A stretch of DNA of 64,000 bases from Syntrophales bacterium (GTDB lineage Bacteria; Desulfobacterota; Syntrophia; Syntrophales; UBA8958). A program made the translations under genes and the position numbers. Below are positions 37,378 through 44,527 of the stretch, one piece after another. How positions within the stretch are numbered: the stretch's first letter is position 1; each line of letters begins with the position of its first letter. Under the pieces are notes generated by a model. It was not told where the DNA came from. It searched no databases and was given only the letters and a program-made list of their open reading frames with translations. The DNA is taken from positions 50,367-114,366 of the forward strand of contig JAOACW010000002.1 of NCBI GenBank assembly GCA_026417625.1. Reading direction: 5' to 3'.

Positions 37378-37863
37378 TTGGTGGAGGGCAGGTCATTAAA
37401 ATTGGATGGTATAGACATAAAACTTCTAAATATGCTTCAAGACGGTCTTCCTCTTGATCTGTGTCCTTTTGATGAGTTTGGGCGTGTATTAAATATACCT
37501 GGTGCAGAGGTCATCGCAAGAATTAAAAGAATGTTGGAGGATGGTATCATTAAAAGGACCGGTGCTATTTTTGATCCCAAACAGCTGAACTTCGTGAGTA
37601 CATTATGTGCCCTCCATGTTTCTGAAAGTGAAGTTTTGCAAATTGCCGCCATTATCAATGAATACCCAAATGTAACGCACAACTACCTCAGGAAGGGAGA
37701 GCCCAATCTATGGTTCACTGTTATTGCGCCTTCAGAAAAAGAACTATCTCGAATCCTGGATGAAATAAGGGAGAAGACGGGAAAGTCTGAGATATTTAAC
37801 TTTCGCGCAGTGGAAACATACAAGATAGAAGCCTGTTTTGAGTTTAAAGATGAAACAGAATGA
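37378..37863 (+). CDS. Siroheme decarboxylase subunit (AhbA/AhbB type, AsnC-like fold)
   Basis: This 161-residue protein has an N-terminal winged helix (LLNMLQDGLP, then a short HTH) and an Lrp/AsnC-like C-terminal ligand domain with THNYLRKGEPNLWFT, a segment shared by AhbA and AhbB. The AhbA-AhbB heterodimer decarboxylates siroheme to didecarboxysiroheme; it is not a transcription factor despite the fold. Only one subunit gene is present here. Start is TTG at 37378 or GTG at 37381; a GAGGGGGAC sequence precedes it. Choosing between AhbA and AhbB from sequence alone is unsafe. Confidence 0.78.
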   Translation: MVEGRSLKLDGIDIKLLNMLQDGLPLDLCPFDEFGRVLNIPGAEVIARIKRMLEDGIIKRTGAIFDPKQLNFVSTLCALHVSESEVLQIAAIINEYPNVTHNYLRKGEPNLWFTVIAPSEKELSRILDEIREKTGKSEIFNFRAVETYKIEACFEFKDETE

Positions 37864-40504
37864 TGGGTCAACACTGTATCTGGTGGATGGGAGCAATTAT
37901 TTATACAGGGCATTTTATGCCATAGGAGAGTTATCCAGTTCCAAGGGGTTTCCCACAAATGCCGTATTTGGTTTTACCAATATGTTGCTGAAACTTTTGC
38001 GGGAAAGAGAACCTCTGTACGTTGGGGTGGTTTTTGATGTTAAAGGACCTACGTTTCGACATGAAACATATGCAGATTACAAAGCCACCCGAAAACCTAT
38101 TCCGGACGCCCTTATCCCACAGATATCGGTAACGAAGGAAATAATAAAGGCTCTCGGTATAGCGGTGTTGGAAATGCAGGGTCTGGAAGCCGACGATATA
38201 ATTGGAACATTGGCTAAATCCTGGGCTTCTCAGGGCTTTAATGTTGTCGTTGTTTCCAGCGACAAAGATCTCTTGCAAATTGTTTCAGAGCGAATATGTG
38301 TGCTGGACACGATGAGGGACAAGTGTTACGACGCTAAAGCTGTGGAGGAGCGCTTTGGGGTCCCTCCTTGTCTTGTGGCTGATGTCCTCGCCCTTATGGG
38401 CGATACAACCGATAACATTCCTGGCGTGCCAGGTATCGGGCAAAAGACAGCGAAGAAGTTGATTTGTGAGTTCGGTTCTCTGGAAAATCTCCTCAAGCGT
38501 GTGGACGACGTAAAACCGCCCCGTTTACAGGAGGCAATCATTAAAAATGCCAATCAGGCTAGAATGAGCTATGAGTTGGTGCGTATTCGCACTGACGTTG
38601 GGATTGATGTAGGTGTTGAGACAATAAGAAGGACAAAGGAGGATAAGGCAAAACTCCTGGAACTGTTCAGGGAGTTAGAATTCTATTCCCTGCTACCGAA
38701 ATTGGAGTTTGAAGCTAGTAAGAGCAGGGGACGGTGGATTCGTATAGAGGATCGTCGGATGCTCGAGTTATGTATTGACCACATAAGGGAAAAGGGCATT
38801 TGTGTACTTGATACGATTCCCTCGGGTTTACAGCCGGTAGGTGCTCGTATTCTGGGCATGGTGATAGGCATTCCTGAGATGGGTCTTTGGTATTTGCCTT
38901 CCACTGTGCTCGACGATGGTGGGTGGTTTTTGTTGCGGGATGTACTCTCCGATGAGAGTATATCTAAGACTGGTCACGATCTTAAGTTTACCCACATACT
39001 TTTGAAGTCTTACGGTGGAGAAATAAAAGGTGAAGAATTCGACACTATGATTGCGTCGTATGTTTTGAACCCTTCACGGCGGGGATTCGATCTGGCTGAA
39101 CTTTCACTTGAATTTATGGGGGTACCTTTTTCAGATACTGAGAAAGAAACGAAGAGGATTTGTTCTACCGGAGTAGAAGGGGATGATCTTGATAGTGCTC
39201 TGATCGATAGCACAAGTAGGAAGGTAGAAATAATCTTGCAGCTAAGGACAGTACTGGAAGAGAAGTTAAAACAAAATGGACTGTATGAGCTCTTTCGGGA
39301 TATCGAGATGCCCTTGGTGAATGTTCTTGCGGATATGGAGTACCACGGGGTTCTCCTTGACGTTGAGCTGCTTACCCGTATGTCTCTAGAGCTTGAAGAC
39401 TTGCTCAACAGGTCTATGGAGAGAATTTACAGATTGGCTGGAGAGAGATTCAATGTAAATTCCCCTAAACAGCTTCAGAGAATTCTTTTTGATAAACTCG
39501 GTTTGCCCCGGGGCAGAAAGACCAAAGGTGGTTATTCAACAGATGTGGAAGTTTTGACTAGTTTGGCTATTAGTTATGAGCTTCCTGCGGAAATTCTCGC
39601 TTATAGAAGCCTTATGAAACTGAAGACGACCTATGTGGATGTGTTGCCTCAACTTGTTAATCCCAAGACAGGCAGAATACATACCTCTTACAATCAAGCA
39701 GTGACAGCTACCGGTCGGTTATCCAGCAGCAATCCCAATCTGCAAAATATACCGGTGAGAACAGTAGAGGGAAAGAGAATTCGGAGAGCCTTTATTGCTC
39801 CAGAAGAGTGGTGGTTGGTTTCGGCGGATTATTCACAAATTGAGCTGAGGATTCTGGCTCACCTCTCTGGGGATAAATCCCTGATACACTCATTTATTTC
39901 TGGAGAGGATATCCATACTCGCACCGCATCTAATCTGTTCGGTGTTTTTCCCGAAATGGTGGACGAGAGCATGCGCCGTCAGGCAAAGGTGATAAATTTT
40001 GGAATAATTTATGGTATGAGTCCCTTTGGTTTATCGAAGGAACTTCACATATCGAAGGAACAGGCTCAAAGATATATAGATGAGTACTTTTCCAAGTATG
40101 AAGGTGTTAAGAGGTACATCGAAGAGACACTTGACCGAGCCAGAAAGTTGGGCTATGTGCAAACCCTTTTTGGAAGAAGAAGATTCCTTCCTGAAATAAA
40201 TGCAGATAATGCATCAGTCCGTCAGTTCGCTGAGCGAACAGCTATAAACACACCTATTCAAGGTACGGCAGCAGACATCATCAAAATAGCCATGATTCGC
40301 ATTGCCCGTCGTCTAAAAGAGGAAAACCTTAAGAGCAAGATGATCATGCAGGTGCATGACGAGCTGGTTTTTGAAGTGCCCGAGGCTGAGAAGGATACTA
40401 TGACAAAATTGGTGAAAGAAGAGATGGAACACGTTGTTAATCTCGAAGTGCCACTTCGTGTTGAAATAGGTTATGGACGGAACTGGGATGAAGCTCATCC
40501 GTGA
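37850..40504 (+). CDS. polA: DNA polymerase I
   Basis: This is an 884-residue polymerase with the complete 5' nuclease (DGSNYLYRAFYA, EADDIIG, SSDKDLLQ, GDTTDNIPGVPGIG) and complete polymerase motifs A (SADYSQIELR), B (RRQAKVINFGIIYG) and C (QVHDELVFEVP). The middle 3'-5' exonuclease domain is present in size but its metal-binding acids look lost: the usual DxE reads DTI and the later NLKYD reads DLKFT. It would therefore lack proofreading, as in Taq-like enzymes. The ATG at 37850 overlaps the end of the ahb gene; a TTG at 37838 is a longer alternative. Confidence 0.94.
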   Translation: MKQNDGSTLYLVDGSNYLYRAFYAIGELSSSKGFPTNAVFGFTNMLLKLLREREPLYVGVVFDVKGPTFRHETYADYKATRKPIPDALIPQISVTKEIIKALGIAVLEMQGLEADDIIGTLAKSWASQGFNVVVVSSDKDLLQIVSERICVLDTMRDKCYDAKAVEERFGVPPCLVADVLALMGDTTDNIPGVPGIGQKTAKKLICEFGSLENLLKRVDDVKPPRLQEAIIKNANQARMSYELVRIRTDVGIDVGVETIRRTKEDKAKLLELFRELEFYSLLPKLEFEASKSRGRWIRIEDRRMLELCIDHIREKGICVLDTIPSGLQPVGARILGMVIGIPEMGLWYLPSTVLDDGGWFLLRDVLSDESISKTGHDLKFTHILLKSYGGEIKGEEFDTMIASYVLNPSRRGFDLAELSLEFMGVPFSDTEKETKRICSTGVEGDDLDSALIDSTSRKVEIILQLRTVLEEKLKQNGLYELFRDIEMPLVNVLADMEYHGVLLDVELLTRMSLELEDLLNRSMERIYRLAGERFNVNSPKQLQRILFDKLGLPRGRKTKGGYSTDVEVLTSLAISYELPAEILAYRSLMKLKTTYVDVLPQLVNPKTGRIHTSYNQAVTATGRLSSSNPNLQNIPVRTVEGKRIRRAFIAPEEWWLVSADYSQIELRILAHLSGDKSLIHSFISGEDIHTRTASNLFGVFPEMVDESMRRQAKVINFGIIYGMSPFGLSKELHISKEQAQRYIDEYFSKYEGVKRYIEETLDRARKLGYVQTLFGRRRFLPEINADNASVRQFAERTAINTPIQGTAADIIKIAMIRIARRLKEENLKSKMIMQVHDELVFEVPEAEKDTMTKLVKEEMEHVVNLEVPLRVEIGYGRNWDEAHP

Positions 40505-40505
40505 G

Positions 40506-42161
40506 ATGGCTATTCGAAAAGGAATTGTTGCTGCCGGTTTTTTAATTTTAGCTTTTATCCCACCTGTATCTGTAACTGTTCTTCATGCAGCCAGCCTTGA
40601 GGAGGCGATAAAAGATAAACTTGAGTTTTGGATACCATCTTTCCGTATTGTAAGAGAAGGTACGCCTTCACTTGAGGACATGCTCAAGGGATTTTACATG
40701 TCTAGAAATTTCAGAGCATTGTGGAATGACAGTTCAAGCATAAATTCCCCGCTAAATGAATTTTTAGATTTGATTGCCTCCTCACGGAGGGAGGGTTTAA
40801 GACCTGAACATTATAATTTTTTCTTGCTCAAGGAAATGTGGTCTCGTGAGGATCTTACCTTGGAAGAGAAAGCGAGAAGGGAGATTTTCACTACAGAGAT
40901 GTTTCTGTTGTATGCGTGTGACCTAGCGTGGGGTCGATTCGACCCCAAAAGGGAATTTTTTCAATGGAGTCACCATAGGCGGGCCGTTGATCCTTATGCT
41001 GTATTAAGATTGGTTGCCGAAGGAGAAAGTGTAACCAAGGCTATCAGCTCTCTCGATCAGAACCATCCTTCGTATAAGGCTCTTAAGTCGGAGCTTCAAA
41101 AATACCGGGAAATTGCGAAGATGGGAGGATGGTCTTCAATTCCTACAAATGTAAATTTGAGGAAGGGCAAAAGAAGTCCTCTGATACACCAGCTCAAGGA
41201 GAGGCTGTTGCTCTCAGGGGACCTGAGACCGGAGGATGTGGGGGATGTATATCTTTTCGATGACAAACTGGAGCGGGCTGTCCGCCTTTTCCAGTGGCGT
41301 CACGGTATAGCTCCCACCGGTGTTGTATCTGGAGAAACAGTGAAAGAGCTCAATGTTCACGTTAGTGAGCGGATCCGACAGATAGAGATAAACCTGGAAC
41401 GTTGGCGGTGGTACCCTGACAGTTTTGGAGCGCGATACATTCTAGTCATAATACCTGAATTTTTACTTTACGCTGTAGAGGGTGGAAGAACTGAATTATC
41501 GATGAAGGTTGTGGTAGGAACGAAGAAACAACCGTCTCCCGTATTCAGCGATATCATGAAATATGTGGAACTGAACCCAGCCTGGAATATCCCTGTATCT
41601 ATTGTGGAGAAAGAAGTTATACCGGAGTTACTTAAAGATCCAGATTACCTTCAGAAGAAAAGAATTCGGGTATTTAGCGACTGGAGTCCTAACGCGAGGG
41701 AAATTGATCCAAAAACAATCAACTGGAGAAAGATAAATCCCGATTCGTTTCCCTTCAGGATTACCCAGGATCCAGGAGTTAATCCCCTGGGGCACATCAA
41801 ATTCGTGTTTCCCAATCAATTTGACGTTTACCTCCACGACACAACTCAAAGGAGTCTGTTCCGTTATCCTAAGAGGATGTTCAGTCATGGATGCATCCGA
41901 GTGGAAAGACCTTATGACCTTGCCGCATGGGTGTTGAAGAGTAATTCCGGATGGGACAGAACTCGTATCGTAAAAGAAGTAAAAAGAGGGAAGAGGCAAG
42001 TAGTGGCCCTAGCGGAAACTGTTCCAGTGCACGTGCTCTACCTTACTGCCTGGGTGGACGGCAATGGTTTTCTCCATTTCCGTGAGGATGTTTACGGTTT
42101 GGATGGGACTCATGAGCGTACTCTCGACAGGCTTCGAGGAGCATTTAATCATGGTATGTAA
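40506..42161 (+). CDS. L,D-transpeptidase of the YcbB type with peptidoglycan-binding domain
   Basis: About 551 residues: an N-terminal signal/anchor (GIVAAGFLILAFIPPVSV), an N-terminal scaffold domain, a peptidoglycan-binding domain around residues 230-285 (RAVRLFQWRHGI) and a YkuD catalytic domain with the Cys motif HGCIRVERP. These enzymes make 3-3 crosslinks in peptidoglycan or attach lipoproteins. Upstream in-frame ATGs at 40473 and 40488 lie inside polA; 40506 fits the signal peptide best. It precedes mtgA, a glycosyltransferase of the same wall pathway, with a 50-base gap. Confidence 0.85.
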   Translation: MAIRKGIVAAGFLILAFIPPVSVTVLHAASLEEAIKDKLEFWIPSFRIVREGTPSLEDMLKGFYMSRNFRALWNDSSSINSPLNEFLDLIASSRREGLRPEHYNFFLLKEMWSREDLTLEEKARREIFTTEMFLLYACDLAWGRFDPKREFFQWSHHRRAVDPYAVLRLVAEGESVTKAISSLDQNHPSYKALKSELQKYREIAKMGGWSSIPTNVNLRKGKRSPLIHQLKERLLLSGDLRPEDVGDVYLFDDKLERAVRLFQWRHGIAPTGVVSGETVKELNVHVSERIRQIEINLERWRWYPDSFGARYILVIIPEFLLYAVEGGRTELSMKVVVGTKKQPSPVFSDIMKYVELNPAWNIPVSIVEKEVIPELLKDPDYLQKKRIRVFSDWSPNAREIDPKTINWRKINPDSFPFRITQDPGVNPLGHIKFVFPNQFDVYLHDTTQRSLFRYPKRMFSHGCIRVERPYDLAAWVLKSNSGWDRTRIVKEVKRGKRQVVALAETVPVHVLYLTAWVDGNGFLHFREDVYGLDGTHERTLDRLRGAFNHGM

Positions 42162-42211
42162 AAAGTGCAATTCGCTAAATTGGAGATCGTTTCAGAGGTT
42201 GCTTTCCCTAA

Positions 42212-43081
42212 ATGGTTAAGAGGGCTTTTTTATGGTTTTTGATATTTTTGATACTTGGGTCGTTTTTTGACATCCTGTATTCGGGCTTTGTGCCCGATGT
42301 GAACGCTCTGAAGAAGAAAAGCCCTGTTAAGACCTCGTTTATGAGATTTAGAGAGGAGCAATGGCGGAACGAAGGGAAAAATTTAAAAATAAAACAACAG
42401 TGGGTTCCTCTTAACCGCATTTCCCCGTATCTAATAAAGGCGGTAATTATTGCTGAGGATGATAAATTTTGGAAGCACGAAGGGTTTGATTTTGCTGCGA
42501 TACAAATGGCACTCGAAAAGGACATCCGTAAAAAGGCCTTTGTCGCTGGAGGAAGTACGATCAGTCAGCAATTAGCGAAGAACCTGTACCTCACACCTTC
42601 AAAGAACCCTATTCGTAAGATTAAGGAGGCCATTTTGACGTGGAGATTGGAAAGGGCTCTCTCCAAAAGGAGGATAATAGAAATTTACTTGAACGTTGTG
42701 GAATGGGGTGAAGGTATTTTTGGGGTGGAAATGGCGGCAAGAAACTATTTCGGTAAATCCGCTGCAGAACTAACTCCGTGGGAAAGTGCGAAGCTAGCTG
42801 CTGTTCTGCCCAATCCTTTGAAGTATAGTCCAACTAAAGATTCTAGCTTTGTTCTCCGTAGGGCAGAGCGCATTTATGCTATTATGGTTCGTAGGGGAAT
42901 CGTCATACCGGAGTATGAGGAGACAATCCAGGAAGTGCGGGAAGAAAAGACTGTGGATAGCTACGAGAGTAAGGAAAAAAATGTAGGTGATGGTGAAGAA
43001 AGAATGGAAAAGACATCTATTGATAAGGAGAGAAGGGGCTTCGTGCCGTCTTCGCAATCGTTAGGTCAGGAGAGCAAGTGA
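42212..43081 (+). CDS. mtgA: Monofunctional peptidoglycan glycosyltransferase (GT51)
   Basis: This 289-residue GT51 enzyme has an N-terminal membrane anchor (FLWFLIFLILGSFF) and the catalytic Glu in EDDKFWKHEGFD, plus the GGSTISQQLAKNL motif and the RKIKEA motif. It polymerises lipid II into glycan strands at the inner membrane face of the periplasm. There is no transpeptidase domain, so it is MtgA rather than a bifunctional PBP. The C terminus after residue 240 is a charged tail of unusual length. It follows the L,D-transpeptidase. Confidence 0.9.
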   Translation: MVKRAFLWFLIFLILGSFFDILYSGFVPDVNALKKKSPVKTSFMRFREEQWRNEGKNLKIKQQWVPLNRISPYLIKAVIIAEDDKFWKHEGFDFAAIQMALEKDIRKKAFVAGGSTISQQLAKNLYLTPSKNPIRKIKEAILTWRLERALSKRRIIEIYLNVVEWGEGIFGVEMAARNYFGKSAAELTPWESAKLAAVLPNPLKYSPTKDSSFVLRRAERIYAIMVRRGIVIPEYEETIQEVREEKTVDSYESKEKNVGDGEERMEKTSIDKERRGFVPSSQSLGQESK

Positions 43082-43164
43082 CGGGTTATTTAATTGACTT
43101 GCTCATTTTCCAGTGTTAGAAAATTATGAATGTAGGAAGGAGAGGTGAGTTTGATTTTTTGGTT

Positions 43165-43896
43165 ATGAAAAAACTTCTTTTTGTGATGGCCGTTTTCGCT
43201 ATTTTGCTGTTCATCCCCTTTGAGGAGGCGTCTGTGTGGGGTGAGAGATATGAACCAGAAAGAATGGTGGATGCAGCCGTTAACTGGGGCAACGGTAAGG
43301 TTTATTTTTTTAAGGGTGGAAAATACATAAGATACAGTGCACGGCCGGATATGGACGATGAATTATTCGGACCTCGTCCGGATCCCGGTTATCCTAAAGA
43401 GGTAAACCATGAGACGTGGCCGGGACTACCATGGAAAGAATTTGACGCTGTTTTGAACTGGGGATCTGGTGTGGCCTGTTTTTTTAAAGGAGGACAGTTT
43501 GTGCGTTACAACATGATTGCTGACAGGGCAGAGCCAGATTATCCTTTGCCCATCAATGACAAGACATGGCCGGGGCTCATCTGGGAGGATGGTATTGATG
43601 CAGCTGTTAACTGGGGTAATGGGAAGGTGTTTTTTTTCAAACGGGGTGAGTATATACGTTACGATATTAAGACAAACAGGGCCGATCCGGGTTATCCAAA
43701 GCCTATTAACTACCTAACGTGGCCTGGACTTGTTTGGACAGATGGTATTGATGATGTGGTTATATGGGGTAACGGGAAAGTTTATTTCTTCCGTGGTGAT
43801 GAGTACATAAGGTACGATATCAAAGAGGACAGAGTTGACCCAGGTTATCCGAAGAAGATAGACAGCCAGACGTGGCCTGGATTACAGTGGAAGTAG
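43165..43896 (+). CDS. Exported protein made of four hemopexin repeats
   Basis: A signal peptide (LLFVMAVFAILLFIPF) is followed by four hemopexin repeats. Each has the pattern of an acidic DAAVNWGNGKVYFFKGG strand, an RY motif and a xDPGYPKxIxxxTWPGL closing, at roughly residues 35, 95, 145 and 195. Four blades form one beta-propeller as in animal hemopexin domains, so the propeller is complete. Bacterial hemopexin-repeat proteins are uncommon and of unknown role; haem, protein or sugar binding are possible. The start is ATG at 43165; an ATG at 43126 is 13 residues longer and lacks an RBS. Rubredoxin follows 12 bases later. Confidence 0.8.
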   Translation: MKKLLFVMAVFAILLFIPFEEASVWGERYEPERMVDAAVNWGNGKVYFFKGGKYIRYSARPDMDDELFGPRPDPGYPKEVNHETWPGLPWKEFDAVLNWGSGVACFFKGGQFVRYNMIADRAEPDYPLPINDKTWPGLIWEDGIDAAVNWGNGKVFFFKRGEYIRYDIKTNRADPGYPKPINYLTWPGLVWTDGIDDVVIWGNGKVYFFRGDEYIRYDIKEDRVDPGYPKKIDSQTWPGLQWK

Positions 43897-43908
43897 GGGA
43901 TGCGCTTT

Positions 43909-44070
43909 ATGGATAAGTATGTCTGTAATATTTGCGGGTATATTTACGATCCCCAAAAAGGTGATCAAGAGGGAGAAGTGGATCCCGGTGTTCCTTTTTT
44001 AGAATTGCCTGAAATTTGGGTCTGCCCCATTTGTGGATCAGGTAAGGAGGAGTTTTATATAGAATCGTGA
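43909..44070 (+). CDS. Rubredoxin
   Basis: A 53-residue rubredoxin with iron ligands Cys6, Cys9, Cys39 and Cys42 in CNICGY and CPICGS, and a Tyr/Trp-rich core ([16 protein letters not shown]). It binds a single iron and carries electrons in the cytoplasm of anaerobes, for example to rubrerythrin, superoxide reductase or oxidoreductases. ATG at 43909 has a GGGG about eight bases upstream. It is shorter than most ORF cut-offs, so it is easily missed. No partner oxidoreductase is beside it, although a ferritin-like protein lies at 15482. Confidence 0.92.
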   Translation: MDKYVCNICGYIYDPQKGDQEGEVDPGVPFLELPEIWVCPICGSGKEEFYIES

Positions 44071-44149
44071 TTCTGGCTTTTCAAATTGTGCTATCTAAGG
44101 CCCCTTGGGTCAGGGGTATTTCTTTGATATGCCAGCGGAAGCATAAGCG

Positions 44150-44527
44150 ATGGGAATTTTTATCCGTTGGTTGATCCTCACTATAGCCATTGTAATTTCC
44201 TCATACTTTATCGAGGGGGTTAGGGTTCAGGGTTTCTTATCTGCTTTTTCTGCCGCAGCAGTGCTGGGTGTGATGAATGTTTTTTTGAGACCTATTCTCC
44301 TCCTTGTGACTTTACCCATTAATGTTCTAACTTTGGGTGTTTTCACTTTTTTGATCAACGCCCTTCTTCTGAAAATGACTGCTGCGGTTATTCCTGGTTT
44401 TGACGTGGAAGGGTTCTGGTCGGCTGTTCTGGGTGCAATGGTCGTCAGTCTGGTTAGTTGGTTGCTTAACTTTACGATTGGTGATTCCGGCAGAGTTGAA
44501 ATCATCACTTGGAAACGGAGGCAGTAG
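44150..44527 (+). CDS. Phage holin-like (PF04020-type) four-helix membrane protein
   Basis: This 125-residue protein has about four hydrophobic segments and a glycine/proline-rich centre (NVFLRPILLLVTLPINVLT). It matches the pattern of the family annotated as phage holin family 4 superfamily II. Members are common in bacterial chromosomes without prophage nearby, and the role is unknown; there is no lytic enzyme here. Its stop codon overlaps the mutS GTG start. Confidence 0.75.
   Translation: MGIFIRWLILTIAIVISSYFIEGVRVQGFLSAFSAAAVLGVMNVFLRPILLLVTLPINVLTLGVFTFLINALLLKMTAAVIPGFDVEGFWSAVLGAMVVSLVSWLLNFTIGDSGRVEIITWKRRQ

Noticed and set aside
37378-37863. AsnC/Lrp transcription regulator
   Set aside because: The THNY and LWFT motifs and the ahb neighbours point to siroheme decarboxylase instead.
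44090-44125. CCCCT/AGGGG hairpin after the rubredoxin gene
   Set aside because: Only five pairs and a broken T-rich tail; not enough for a terminator call.
44150-44527. Prophage, because of a holin-like protein
   Set aside because: The family is common in bacterial chromosomes and no other phage gene is nearby.
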